64,000 bases of DNA from Janibacter limosus NBRC 16128 (GTDB lineage: Bacteria > Actinomycetota > Actinomycetes > Actinomycetales > Dermatophilaceae): contig NZ_BCSS01000001.1 of the NCBI RefSeq assembly GCF_001570985.1, positions 1 to 64,000 of the forward strand. Direction: 5' to 3'. The notes under the pieces are model-generated. The model was not told where the DNA came from. It ran no database searches and saw only the letters and a program-made list of their open reading frames with translations. The position numbers and the translations under genes were made by a program. This document shows positions 54,758 through 63,332 of the stretch, one piece after another. Each line of letters starts with the position of its first letter. The first letter of the stretch is position 1.

Positions 54758-54777
54758 TGCCACCCCACCGACAACGC

Positions 54778-55131
54778 TCAGAAGTCGACCGGGTGCTCCT
54801 GCACGTCGGCCCGGGAGTCACCGCTGCGGATGACCCGCCAGTGACCGCCGGGGCCGCGCCGCAGGGTCCACCGGCCCAGGCGTGCGATGGGCGCCAAGGC
54901 CATCACCATGCCGCGGACCGCGTCCTGCGCCTCGTCGTCCTCGGCGGCGTCGTGCGCCCCGGTCACGAGGAAGCGCAGGTGGATCTGCGGTTGTCCGCGC
55001 ACGATCTCGACGGAACGATCCTCGACACGGTGCCCGAGGGCCAGCAGCTCCTCGGCGCGGGGCAGCAGGCTCTCGGGTGGCACACCCGGTGACACCCCGT
55101 GGACGTCGACCGCGACACGGTAGGAGGGCAC
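54778..55131 (-). CDS. hypothetical protein
   Basis: A 117-residue soluble protein with no family I recognise. It starts with a beta-strand-like Y-R-V-A-V-D-V-H-G-V and contains an I-H-L-R-F-L-V-T-G strand and a tryptophan-rich C-terminal part (G-R-W-T-L-R...G-H-W-R-V). GTG start immediately after the coaE stop, with no gap, so it should be translated after CoaE. Codon use resembles the neighbours, which supports a real gene. Confidence 0.65.
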   Translation of the reverse strand: MPSYRVAVDVHGVSPGVPPESLLPRAEELLALGHRVEDRSVEIVRGQPQIHLRFLVTGAHDAAEDDEAQDAVRGMVMALAPIARLGRWTLRRGPGGHWRVIRSGDSRADVQEHPVDF

Positions 55132-56331
55132 TCAGGGACCCTCGCCCTCGGGAGTCCACTGGGCCTCCTGCGCCCACGCCTCGACCCGCTCGTGCGCCCC
55201 GTCGAACCATGGCTCCTTGGCATCGGCGTACTCGCCGCGCTGGAGGCCGGCTGCGGCCAGGCGGTGCTTCTCGGCGCGGTAGTCCGTGCGCGCCGACTCG
55301 TCGGAACGCAACCAGTCGCGGAAGAGCAGCGCCCACCGCCAGCCGGGCGAGCCGACCTCACGCACGTGCAGGTGGATGGGTACCGCAGGGTCGCAGCCGA
55401 GGTGGTAGCGCTTGGGCCAGGGCTGTCCGTCCTTGGACGAGTCCTGGTCGATGCCCTCGATGCGGGGCCACCCCCCCTGGTCCATGGCGGCCCGGAAGGC
55501 CTCGGAGTCGGCCACGGTCAGCGACTCGACGCCCACCTGCAGGTCGATGACCGGCTTGGCGGACATCGGCACCGAGGTCGACCCGACGTGGTCCACGGTG
55601 ACGGCGAGGTCACCGAGGCGATGGCGCAGCCGGGCGATCTCGCGGGCGGCCTGGCCGGCCCACGCAGGTTGCGGGTCGAGCAGGGTCAGCTCCTGCGGCG
55701 CCCGCACCGGCGTCGATGTGGCCAGGTTGTCGGCGAAGGGGGTCAACCGCTCCTCCCAGAGCCGGTCGACTGCGGCGAGGAGCGCCTCCGGCGCGCCGTT
55801 GTTGTCGAGGAGGACGTCGGCGACAGCCCGACGCTGCTCGTCGGTCGCCTGGGCCGCGATGCGTGATCGGGCCTCCGCCTCGGGCGTTGCGCGGTTGGAC
55901 ACGATGCGCCGCACCCGCTCCTCCTCGTCGGTGTCGACGATCAGGACGAGGTGGTACTCCCCCGCCATCTGCTTCTCCACGAGCAGGGGCATGTCGTGCA
56001 CCGCAACCGCAGTCCCGGCTTCCTCCGCCGCGCTGAGGCGCTGCGCCGTCCGCCCCCAGATCGCCGGGTGGGTGATGCCTTCGAGGTCGGCCAGCGCCTG
56101 CGGGTCACCGAAGACCACGCGCCCGAGTGCTGGTCGGTCCAGGGCCCCGTCAGCCGTGAAGACGCCCTCGCCGAAACGCTCGCGGATCTGGTCCAGTGCT
56201 GGCTCGCCCGGCTCGACCACCTCCCGAGCGATGAGGTCGGCGTCGACGACGACGGCTCCCAGCTCGGCCAGCCGACGCGAGACCGTCGACTTGCCCGACC
56301 CGATCCCACCTGTGAGTCCGATGCGCAGCAT
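55132..56331 (-). CDS. coaE: dephospho-CoA kinase fused to a GrpB/UPF0157 domain
   Basis: A 399-residue two-domain protein. Residues 1-195 are dephospho-CoA kinase (P-loop G-L-T-G-G-I-G-S-G-K-S-T, D-A-D near 33, L-L-V-E-K), the last step of CoA synthesis. From about 210 on is a GrpB-like nucleotidyltransferase-fold domain (V-D-H-V-G-S-T-S-V-P, K-P-V-I-D-L-Q-V). The same fusion is known in M. tuberculosis, where the C-terminal part helps folding or regulation. The start at 56331 follows TAGGAT by 7 bases. Confidence 0.94.
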   Translation of the reverse strand: MLRIGLTGGIGSGKSTVSRRLAELGAVVVDADLIAREVVEPGEPALDQIRERFGEGVFTADGALDRPALGRVVFGDPQALADLEGITHPAIWGRTAQRLSAAEEAGTAVAVHDMPLLVEKQMAGEYHLVLIVDTDEEERVRRIVSNRATPEAEARSRIAAQATDEQRRAVADVLLDNNGAPEALLAAVDRLWEERLTPFADNLATSTPVRAPQELTLLDPQPAWAGQAAREIARLRHRLGDLAVTVDHVGSTSVPMSAKPVIDLQVGVESLTVADSEAFRAAMDQGGWPRIEGIDQDSSKDGQPWPKRYHLGCDPAVPIHLHVREVGSPGWRWALLFRDWLRSDESARTDYRAEKHRLAAAGLQRGEYADAKEPWFDGAHERVEAWAQEAQWTPEGEGP

Positions 56332-56338
56332 GGGCCCG

Positions 56339-56344
56339 ATCCTA
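56339..56344 (-). promoter_or_regulatory. -10 box of leaderless coaE
   Basis: TAGGAT on the minus strand, then 7 bases, then the coaE ATG. It lies between the rpsA terminator and coaE, giving coaE its own start after rpsA transcription ends. Confidence 0.5.
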
Positions 56345-56361
56345 AGCACGTCCACCGACGA

Positions 56362-56402
56362 CGAAGGGGGCGCCGCACCGGATCGGTGCGACGCCCCCTT
56401 CG
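56362..56402 (-). terminator. rpsA terminator
   Basis: CGAAGGGGGCG (56362-56372) pairs with CGCCCCCTTCG (56392-56402). After one mismatch CGCACCG pairs with CGGTGCG around a GAT loop. It begins 16 bases after the rpsA stop. Confidence 0.85.
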
Positions 56403-56418
56403 GGTGGTGCTGCTCGGG

Positions 56419-57936
56419 TCAGTTGCCCGTGAGCTTCTCGCGGAGCGCGGCAAGCGCCTCGTCGGAAGCCAGCGTGCCCTCGTTGGTCGGTGCCTGGGCA
56501 CCGGCGCTCGGGGTGGACGAGCTGCTGCTGCTGCCGCCGCCGCTGCTGTCCGAGCTGTACGAGGTGGCGGCGACGGTGTCGTTGCCACCCTCGGCGGCGG
56601 CTGCGTCGTCCGCAGCAGCCTTCTCGACCTGGGCGCGGTGCGACTCCCAGCGCGAGTGGGCGTCGGCGTACTGCTTCTCCCAGGCCTCACGCTGCGTGTC
56701 GTAGCCCTCGAGCCACTCGTTGGTCTCGGAGTCGAAGCCCTCGGGGTACTTGTAGTTGCCCTGCTCGTCGTACTCGGCAGCCATGCCGTAGAGCGTCGGG
56801 TCGAACTCCGTGAGGTTGGCGCCGTCCTCGTTGGCCTGCTTGAGGCTCAGCGAGATGCGACGACGCTCGAGGTCGATGTCGATGACCTTGACGAAGATCT
56901 CCTGGCCGACGTTGACGACCTGCTCCGGCAGCTCCACGTGGCGCTCGGCCAGCTCGGAGATGTGGACCAGACCCTCGATGCCGTCCTCGACGCGCACGAA
57001 CGCACCGAAGGGAACCAGCTTGGTGACCTTGCCCGGGACGACCTGACCGATCGCGTGGGTCCGGGCGAAGTGCTGCCACGGGTCCTCCTGCGTCGCCTTG
57101 AGCGACAGGGAGACGCGCTCGCGGTCCATGTCGACGTCCAGGACCTCGACCGTGACGTCGTCGCCGACCTCGACGACCTCGGACGGGTGGTCGATGTGCT
57201 TCCAGGACAGCTCGGAGACGTGGACGAGACCGTCGACGCCGCCCAGGTCCACGAAGGCACCGAAGTTGACGATCGAGGAGACGACGCCCGTACGGACCTG
57301 CCCCTTCTGGAGCTCCTTGAGGAAGGTCGTGCGGACCTCGGACTGGGTCTGCTCGAGCCAGGCACGGCGCGACAGGACCACGTTGTTGCGGTTCTTGTCG
57401 AGCTCGATGATCTTGGCCTCGATCTCCTTGCCGACGTACGGCTGGAGGTCGCGGACGCGACGCATCTCCACGAGGGAGGCGGGGAGGAAGCCACGCAGGC
57501 CGATGTCGAGGATGAGTCCACCCTTGACGACCTCGATGACGGTGCCGGTGACGACGCCGTCCTCTTCCTTGATCTTCTCGATGGTGCCCCAGGCGCGCTC
57601 GTACTGAGCCCGCTTCTTGGACAGGATCAGTCGGCCTTCCTTGTCCTCCTTCTGGAGGACGAGGGCCTCGACGAGGTCGCCGACGGCGACGATCTCCGAG
57701 GGGTCGACGTCGTGCTTGATGGACAGCTCACGCGAGGGGATGACGCCCTCGGTCTTGTAGCCGATGTCGAGAAGCACCTCGTCGCGGTCGACCTTGACGA
57801 TGTGGCCCTCGACGATGTCGCCATCGTTGAAGTCCTTGATCGTGGCGTCGATGGCAGCGAGAAGATCTTCCTCAGAGCCGATGTCGTTGATGGCAACCTG
57901 AGGGGCGGCGGTCGTGTCGACCGTGCTGGCAGTCAT
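56419..57936 (-). CDS. rpsA: 30S ribosomal protein S1
   Basis: A 505-residue S1 with four S1/OB domains (about residues 36-105, 122-188, 209-277, 294-363), the actinobacterial number. The last two have the V-S-x-L-S-W-K-H/L-A-E-R-H RNA-binding faces. A charged, low-complexity C-terminus follows, ending in a Ser/Gly run (S-S-D-S-S-G-G-G-S-S). S1 binds mRNA leaders for initiation. Start M-T-A-S at 57936; the longer frame runs through the promoter leader. Confidence 0.96.
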   Translation of the reverse strand: MTASTVDTTAAPQVAINDIGSEEDLLAAIDATIKDFNDGDIVEGHIVKVDRDEVLLDIGYKTEGVIPSRELSIKHDVDPSEIVAVGDLVEALVLQKEDKEGRLILSKKRAQYERAWGTIEKIKEEDGVVTGTVIEVVKGGLILDIGLRGFLPASLVEMRRVRDLQPYVGKEIEAKIIELDKNRNNVVLSRRAWLEQTQSEVRTTFLKELQKGQVRTGVVSSIVNFGAFVDLGGVDGLVHVSELSWKHIDHPSEVVEVGDDVTVEVLDVDMDRERVSLSLKATQEDPWQHFARTHAIGQVVPGKVTKLVPFGAFVRVEDGIEGLVHISELAERHVELPEQVVNVGQEIFVKVIDIDLERRRISLSLKQANEDGANLTEFDPTLYGMAAEYDEQGNYKYPEGFDSETNEWLEGYDTQREAWEKQYADAHSRWESHRAQVEKAAADDAAAAEGGNDTVAATSYSSDSSGGGSSSSSSTPSAGAQAPTNEGTLASDEALAALREKLTGN

Positions 57937-58026
57937 GTAGTAGGAACTCCGATTGTGGACAGATGATTGTGCGGGACGGGTGCATCGCACCCGCGTGCCC
58001 GGGTGGGCACACAAATACGCTCCCTC

Positions 58027-58056
58027 ATCGTAGTGCTACCAAGCCGCAGGGAGCAA
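58027..58056 (-). promoter_or_regulatory. rpsA promoter
   Basis: TTGCTC (58056-58051), 18-bp spacer, TACGAT (58032-58027) on the minus strand, giving a leader of about 85 bases before the rpsA ATG. The leader contains an AT-richer stretch but no hairpin that I could define. Confidence 0.5.
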
Positions 58057-58084
58057 AGCCGGGTCGTCGGCTAGCGTCCGGCCC

Positions 58085-58912
58085 ATGGATGAGTGGCAGG
58101 TCGAGTACACCGAGGCGGTCGCGCGCCGAGAGAGCAGCCAGGCGGAGACCGTCACGGCCAACCGTGGCTGGTGGGACCGGGAGGCCACCGACTACCTCGC
58201 CGAGCACGGCTCCTTCCTCGGGGACTGCGATCTCGTCTGGGGCCCGGAGGGCTGGACCGAGGAGGACCTCCACGTGCTGGGCGACCCGGCAGCGCTGGAG
58301 GGTCGCACCGTGCTCGAGTTCGGCGCAGGTGGCGCTCAGGGGGGCCGCTGGTGCGCTTCGCGAGGCGCGCGGATCGTCTCGACGGACCTCTCCGCCGGCA
58401 TGCTCGGCACGGCCCGGACCATCGACGACCGCACTGACGGTCCCGCTCCCCTGCTCGCTCAGGCCGATGCCACGCGGCTGCCCTTCGCCGACGCATCCTT
58501 CGACATCGTCTTCTCGGCATACGGGGCCACCCCCTTCGTCGCCGACTCCGCGGGGCTCATGGTGGAGCTGGCCCGGGTGCTGCGACCCGGCGGGCTGCTC
58601 GCCTTCTCGACCACGCACCCGGTCCGCTGGGCCTTCCCCGACGTGCCGGGCCCAGAGGGCCTGACGGCCAATGCGTCCTACTTCGACGAGCGGCCGTACG
58701 TCGAGGCCTCCTGGGACGAGGCGAGCTATGTCGAGCACCACCGCACCATGGGGCACCGCATCGCGGAGCTGGTGGAGGCCGGTCTGGTGCTCCGTGCCGT
58801 GCACGAGCCGGAGTGGCCGCAGGACAACACCGAGGTGTGGGGCGGCTGGTCTCCCCTGCGGGGCCAGCACCTGCCCGGCACAGCGATCTTCGTCGCGACC
58901 CGTCCGGCCTGA
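58085..58912 (+). CDS. class I SAM-dependent methyltransferase
   Basis: A 275-residue methyltransferase with motif I V-L-E-F-G-A-G-G-A-Q-G-G near residue 76, an acidic end of strand 2 (V-S-T-D-L-S) and motif IV near F-D-I-V-F-S-A-Y-G-A. Methyltransf_11-type fold. The substrate is unknown. TAGCGT (58072-58077) stands 7 bases before the ATG, so the message is probably leaderless. Its promoter is back-to-back with that of rpsA. Confidence 0.88.
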   Translation: MDEWQVEYTEAVARRESSQAETVTANRGWWDREATDYLAEHGSFLGDCDLVWGPEGWTEEDLHVLGDPAALEGRTVLEFGAGGAQGGRWCASRGARIVSTDLSAGMLGTARTIDDRTDGPAPLLAQADATRLPFADASFDIVFSAYGATPFVADSAGLMVELARVLRPGGLLAFSTTHPVRWAFPDVPGPEGLTANASYFDERPYVEASWDEASYVEHHRTMGHRIAELVEAGLVLRAVHEPEWPQDNTEVWGGWSPLRGQHLPGTAIFVATRPA

Positions 58913-58916
58913 AGGG

Positions 58917-59912
58917 TCAGTGCCCGGCGAGGATGTGCGCGGTCTCGCGTGCGTCGAGCGGGGGCTCGGTGATGTGCGCCGTGGCCACCTCGGCCCGGAA
59001 CCAGTCGATCGTGCGCAGCAGGGCGTCCTCGATGGCGACCTGAGGCTGCCAGTCGAGCAGCTCCTGCGCGAGCGTCGTGTCGGGTCGACGCACGGAGGGG
59101 TCGTCCACCGGTCGCGGGATGTACTGGATGACCGAGGACGACCCGGTCAGCGAGATGATCCACTCCGCGAGGTCCTTCATGGAGATCTCGTGCGGGTTGC
59201 CGATGTTGACCGGCCCGGCGTGCCCGCTGTCAGCCATCGTCAGGATCCCGGTGACGAGGTCGTCGACGTAGCAGATCGATCGCGTCTGCGACCCGTCACC
59301 GGCCACGGTCACGGGCTCCCCCGCCAGCGCCTGGCGGATGAAGTTGGGGATGGCCCGCCCGTCGTTGGGGCGCATGCGCGGACCGAAGGTGTTGAAGATC
59401 CGCACGATGCCGGTGTTGACCCCGAGGGTGTTGCGGTGGGCCAGCGTCACGGCCTCGGCAAAGCGCTTGGCCTCGTCGTAGACCCCTCGCGGGCCGATCG
59501 GGTTGACATTGCCCCAGTAGGTCTCCGGCTGCGGGTGGACCTCGGGGTCGCCGTAGACCTCGGACGTCGATGCCAGGACGAGCCGGGCACCCTTGTCCTT
59601 GGCCAGCGCGAGGGCGTGCATCGTGCCGATCGAGCCGACCTCGAGGGTCTCGATCGGTAGCTCAAGATAGTCCACCGGACTCGCCGGTGACGCGAAGTGC
59701 AGAACCAGGTCGACGTCACCGTCGACGGTGACGTCACGGGTGACGTCGACCTGGTGCAGCTCGAAACGTGGGTTGTCCTGCAGGTGCGCGACATTGGCCG
59801 CAGCGCCGGTCACGAAGTTGTCGAGGGCGACAACTCGCTCCCCGCGCTCGATCAACCGCTCGCAGAGGTGGGAGCCGAGGAACCCGGCTCCTCCTGTGAC
59901 GACGACGCGCAT
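58917..59912 (-). CDS. NAD-dependent sugar-nucleotide epimerase/decarboxylase (UXS-like)
   Basis: A 331-residue extended SDR protein with G-G-A-G-F-L-G-S-H at the start, H-F-A-S-P-A-S-P-V-D-Y near residue 72, the catalytic Y-D-E-A-K near 145 and N-T-F-G-P-R-M-R near 175. The H-x-A-S-P-A-S-P sequence and R-P-D-x-x-x-A match UDP-glucuronate decarboxylases, which make UDP-xylose, but a heptose- or hexose-nucleotide enzyme is possible given the neighbouring heptose genes. It ends 4 bases from the methyltransferase stop. Confidence 0.85.
   Translation of the reverse strand: MRVVVTGGAGFLGSHLCERLIERGERVVALDNFVTGAAANVAHLQDNPRFELHQVDVTRDVTVDGDVDLVLHFASPASPVDYLELPIETLEVGSIGTMHALALAKDKGARLVLASTSEVYGDPEVHPQPETYWGNVNPIGPRGVYDEAKRFAEAVTLAHRNTLGVNTGIVRIFNTFGPRMRPNDGRAIPNFIRQALAGEPVTVAGDGSQTRSICYVDDLVTGILTMADSGHAGPVNIGNPHEISMKDLAEWIISLTGSSSVIQYIPRPVDDPSVRRPDTTLAQELLDWQPQVAIEDALLRTIDWFRAEVATAHITEPPLDARETAHILAGH
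59704..59755. repeat. nested palindromes inside the UXS-like gene
   Basis: Arms CCAGGTCGACGTCACC (59705-59720) and GGTGACGTCGACCTGG (59739-59754), 17 bp with one flanking pair, enclose 18 bases that contain further palindromes (GTCACCGTCGACGGTGAC, GTGACGTCAC). The DNA encodes Val-Asp-rich residues (V-D-V-T-R-D-V-T-V-D-G-D-V-D). It may be just codon choice, but it can form a hairpin. Confidence 0.6.
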
Positions 59913-59924
59913 CTGCCTCGATCC

Positions 59925-60974
59925 TCAGCGACCGTGCAGGTCACGCCGCGGCGTGGTGTGGTCATCCGGACCCGCCGACCCGAAGACCGGGTCGTCATCG
60001 CGACGCTCGTCCTCACGCGGCGTCTCGGAGTCCGCCGAGCGGCGACGCCCGATGACCAGCGAGAGCAGCAGACCCGCAAGAAGCAGGAGGATGCCGAGGA
60101 TCGTGAAGACCAGCGGGAAGGTCGAGTTGACCATGTGGAGCAGCGAGGACTTCGACTTGTACTCCTCGACGTTCTTGTCGACCGTCTCGGGGGTGAAGCG
60201 CGAGGTCGTCTCGAGGGCATTGAGGGACTTGCCGTTGTAACGGAACTCCTGCTTCTGCTCCTCGACCCGGTCCAGGACGACGCCGGTGACGGGGTCGACC
60301 CAGAAGGTGCGCTTGTTGGAGTAGTAGCGGTCTGCCTCGACGGCACCGGAGTCGTCAGCGCCACCGAAGAGGTTGCCCGGGAGCTCACGCGTCGCGTACT
60401 TGGTCTCGGGAACCACCTGGGTGAACTTGTAGGCGTTCATGCCCTGGAGGTCCTCCTCCCCCTCGAACTTGACGGGGAAGGACTTGCCGACCGTGCTGTC
60501 CCACCACGTGTAGGTGTCGACCGGCTTGGTGTCGAAGGGGAACTTCACGAGCAGGCCGTCACGCTTGACCTCTTCGCCGTTCTTGGACTCGCCGCAGCAG
60601 TTGACGGCTTCGCCGGTGTGCCGGTCGAAGACGAGCACCTCGGTGCTGCCGTCCATCGGGATGTTGTCACCGTTGTTGTCGCTGACCTGGCCGCTGTTCC
60701 AGACGGCGACGTCCTTGCCGGACTCCTCGGAGGCCTGCTTGGACGCCTCGGGGTCACCGATGATGCGTGCCGTGGTCGTCAGCTCGCCCTGGCCGGGCTT
60801 GACGTTGTCCGCGTCGAAGAACTTCGCGTCGGCGTCCTGGACGATCTGGGTGGTGTTCTGGTCGTTGGGAACGACCGCCAACCGCGGGTAGGCATAGAAC
60901 TTGAAGAGCAGTCCCATGGTCAGAATGAACGCGCCGACACACATGATGATTGTCGGCAGCAGGTACTTGCGCAC
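59925..60974 (-). CDS. DUF3068 domain membrane protein (porin PorA-like family)
   Basis: A 349-residue protein with a transmembrane helix near 4-26, a large extracytoplasmic domain with F-D-R-H-T-G-E-A-V-N-C-C and W-V-D-P-V-T-G-V-V-L-D-R-V motifs, a second helix near 288-310 and an acidic/basic cytoplasmic tail. This is the DUF3068 layout found in actinobacterial envelopes; the family's function is not established. GTG 60974 is set by AAGGAGGG about 7 bases upstream. The longer frame to 61310 runs into gmhB. Confidence 0.85.
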   Translation of the reverse strand: MRKYLLPTIIMCVGAFILTMGLLFKFYAYPRLAVVPNDQNTTQIVQDADAKFFDADNVKPGQGELTTTARIIGDPEASKQASEESGKDVAVWNSGQVSDNNGDNIPMDGSTEVLVFDRHTGEAVNCCGESKNGEEVKRDGLLVKFPFDTKPVDTYTWWDSTVGKSFPVKFEGEEDLQGMNAYKFTQVVPETKYATRELPGNLFGGADDSGAVEADRYYSNKRTFWVDPVTGVVLDRVEEQKQEFRYNGKSLNALETTSRFTPETVDKNVEEYKSKSSLLHMVNSTFPLVFTILGILLLLAGLLLSLVIGRRRSADSETPREDERRDDDPVFGSAGPDDHTTPRRDLHGR

Positions 60975-61050
60975 GAGAGAACCCTCCTTGGACCTGAATA
61001 ACTTACCGGACAGTAGCACCTCGTGAGCGCCGCTTCCGTACGAGCACAGA

Positions 61051-61689
61051 CTAGGGGACGTGGCCTTCGCCACGTCGGACATCGCACGCCGTGCCCCACG
61101 GACCGTCGTCCCCGAGGAGCCGGGCCACGGCGCGTCGGATCGGCTCGTCCTGCCGGACCTGCTGAGTGCGCATCCCCAGACCGTCGGCGGGGGCGAGGTC
61201 CGAGGGCATGTCCCCCACCATGACGCTCCGACGTGGGTCCGCCCACGGAGCTCGCGAGAGGACCTCGCGGAAGAGCCCGTCCAGGGGCTTGCGGCACTCG
61301 CAGGCGTCACGGTCGTGCGGGCACACCACGATGGCGTCCAGTCGACCGCCCTCGAGTGCGAGCAGGTCGTGCAGGCGTTGGTGGACCGCCTCGAGACCGG
61401 CGCGGTCCAGCAGGCCGCGTGCGATGGCGCGCTGGTTGGTCACCAGCACGATGGGCATGCCTGCCAGGGTGAGTCGGGCCACCGCCGCGGCGGCTCCGGG
61501 AAGCAGCTCCAGATCGTCAGGCCGCGTGACATAGCCATCGGGGACGCGCACGTTGAGCGTCCCGTCACGATCGAGCAGGACGAGGTCGAAGGGGGTGTCC
61601 TCCCCCGGCGCGGTCAGCACCGGGGGCCCGAACCACCACGGGCGAGGGGTCAGGACTGCTCCTGCATCGCCAGGTCGACCGCCTCGCAC
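61051..61689 (-). CDS. gmhB: HAD-IIIA phosphatase, D-glycero-D-manno-heptose bisphosphate type
   Basis: A 212-residue HAD phosphatase with L-L-D-R-D-G-T-L-N near residue 37, the zinc loop C-P-H-D-R-D-A-C-E-C-R-K-P near 123 (one His and three Cys), and V-G-D-M-P-S-D near 158, all signatures of GmhB. It removes one phosphate from heptose bisphosphate. The GTG 61689 overlaps gmhA by 40 bases. An internal GTG at 61620 would give a cleaner start, so the first 23 residues are uncertain. Confidence 0.82.
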   Translation of the reverse strand: MRGGRPGDAGAVLTPRPWWFGPPVLTAPGEDTPFDLVLLDRDGTLNVRVPDGYVTRPDDLELLPGAAAAVARLTLAGMPIVLVTNQRAIARGLLDRAGLEAVHQRLHDLLALEGGRLDAIVVCPHDRDACECRKPLDGLFREVLSRAPWADPRRSVMVGDMPSDLAPADGLGMRTQQVRQDEPIRRAVARLLGDDGPWGTACDVRRGEGHVP

Positions 61690-62252
61690 CAGGCGTGCGC
61701 CCAGAGCATGTGGACCTCCTGGATCCGCGGGGTCTCGCTGGAGGGCACGACGAGCAGGTGATCGGCGAGGTCCCCCTGCCCTGCGCCCTTGGTCCCGGTC
61801 ATGAGGATCGTCGCCAGGCCACGCAGTCGGGCCTCTGCCAGCGCCGCGACGACATTGGGACTCGTCCCGGACGTGGACATGGCGATCAGGACATCGCCGG
61901 GCCGGCCGAAGGCCTGCACACCGCGGAGGAAGACCTGGTCGAAGCCGTAGTCATTGCCGATCGCCGTCAGCGAGGAGTGCGACTCCGCGAGGCTGATGGC
62001 GGGCAGCGGGTGGCGGTCCTGGATGCACTTGCCGAGGAACTCCGCCGCGACGTGGCTGGCGATGGCGGCCGAGCCGCCGTTGCCGGCGACGAGGAGCGTC
62101 CCCCCGGCACGCAGTGCCTCGAGCACCGTCTGACCGGCCGCCCCGACGCGCTCGCGCATCTGCGGCGCCGACACCTGCTCCGCGAGCGCTGCCCACGCAG
62201 CGATCCCGGCATCGAGCTGCTGAGCCACCAGGTCGGTCTCGGTGGATGTCAT
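61650..62252 (-). CDS. gmhA: sedoheptulose-7-phosphate isomerase (GmhA-like SIS protein)
   Basis: A 200-residue SIS-domain protein with G-N-G-G-S-A-A-I-A-S-H near residue 58 and M-S-T-S-G-T-S-P-N near 124. It isomerises sedoheptulose 7-phosphate to D-glycero-manno-heptose 7-phosphate. Sedoheptulose 7-phosphate comes from the transketolase/transaldolase operon in the same window. It overlaps hddA by 4 bases. Confidence 0.9.
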   Translation of the reverse strand: MTSTETDLVAQQLDAGIAAWAALAEQVSAPQMRERVGAAGQTVLEALRAGGTLLVAGNGGSAAIASHVAAEFLGKCIQDRHPLPAISLAESHSSLTAIGNDYGFDQVFLRGVQAFGRPGDVLIAMSTSGTSPNVVAALAEARLRGLATILMTGTKGAGQGDLADHLLVVPSSETPRIQEVHMLWAHAWCEAVDLAMQEQS

Positions 62253-63292
62253 TGCTGGCCCTTCCAGGTCGTGACGCCGTGCTTGGTGAAGGTGAACTCG
62301 GAGACCGACAGGCCCAGCCGGATGAGCTCGTCAGCGACGACGTGCCGCTTCTCGAACTCACAGATGAAGATCATGTGGCCACCGCCTCCGGCACCGGTGA
62401 CCTTGCCGCCGAAGGCACCACAGCCGAGTGCCGTGTCCACGGCCTCGGCGATGAGTGGGGTGGTGATGCGTGAGGACATCTTTTGCTTCTGCTGCCAGGC
62501 CTGGCCCAGGAGATGCCCGATCTCGTCGACCTTGCCCCGCAGGAGGGCCACCCGCATCGCGTCAGCGAGATCGCGCTGTGCCCGCAGTCCCGCCACGGCG
62601 TCCTCGTTGCCCATCTCGTACCGCGAGACCTGGTCCTCGATGATGTGGTCGCTGACCCGGGTGCGGCCGGTGTAGGCGAGCAGCATGTTGTGCTCGAGCT
62701 CGTGGACGGTGTCCGGTCGGATCCGCAGAGGATTGACCACGACATCGCCGTCCTGGCGGAACTCCATGAAGTTGAAGCCGCCGAAGGCGGCTGCGTACTG
62801 ATCCTGGTACCCGCCGGGGATCTGCAGGTCCTCACGCTCCAGGCGATAGGCCAGCTCGGCGATCTCGTGCGGCCCCAGATCCAGGCCGCAGTGCCTGGCG
62901 ACCAGGTCGATGACCGCCACCATGACCGCGCTGGAGCTGCCGAGGCCCGAGCCGGGTGGCGCGTTGGTGTGCAGGAAGAGGTCGAAGCCGTCGGAGCGGA
63001 TGGCGCCCTCGAGCGTCATGATCCGGGCGATGGCCGCCTTGGGCAGGTCCAATGTCCCGTCGAGCACGAGGGGCGTACCCACGTCGTACCCGATCGAGGT
63101 GCCGTAGTCGTGAGACTCGACCGTGATGTGTCCGTCGGAGCGGGGCCGCAGGGTGGCGTAGGCGTAGCTGCCGATCGTCGCACTGAGGACGGCTCCCCCT
63201 TCGCGCTGGGGAAATGGGGCGACATCTGTGCCGCCACCAGCGAAACTGACCCGCAGGGGCGCGCGTGCGCGCAGCACCGGACGCACGGTCAT
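62249..63292 (-). CDS. hddA: GHMP kinase, D-glycero-alpha-D-manno-heptose 7-phosphate kinase
   Basis: A 347-residue GHMP kinase with the N-terminal A-P-L-R-V-S-F-A-G-G-G-T-D-V, the ATP loop P-P-G-S-G-L-G-S-S-S-A near residue 105 and the C-terminal G-K-V-T-G-A-G-G-G-G-H. This matches HddA, which phosphorylates the C1 of heptose 7-phosphate on the way to GDP-heptose. GGAGG lies 7 bases before the ATG. The guanylyltransferase HddC was not found in the window. Confidence 0.88.
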   Translation of the reverse strand: MTVRPVLRARAPLRVSFAGGGTDVAPFPQREGGAVLSATIGSYAYATLRPRSDGHITVESHDYGTSIGYDVGTPLVLDGTLDLPKAAIARIMTLEGAIRSDGFDLFLHTNAPPGSGLGSSSAVMVAVIDLVARHCGLDLGPHEIAELAYRLEREDLQIPGGYQDQYAAAFGGFNFMEFRQDGDVVVNPLRIRPDTVHELEHNMLLAYTGRTRVSDHIIEDQVSRYEMGNEDAVAGLRAQRDLADAMRVALLRGKVDEIGHLLGQAWQQKQKMSSRITTPLIAEAVDTALGCGAFGGKVTGAGGGGHMIFICEFEKRHVVADELIRLGLSVSEFTFTKHGVTTWKGQQ

Positions 63293-63332
63293 GGATGTCC
63301 TCCCCAGAGTGAAAATCAGCGATTATTACCGA

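Noticed and set aside
61650-61689. Possible gmhA-gmhB fusion or frameshift at the 40-base overlap
   Set aside because: Both proteins have complete domains and their own ends; the overlap more likely reflects a start for gmhB at 61620.
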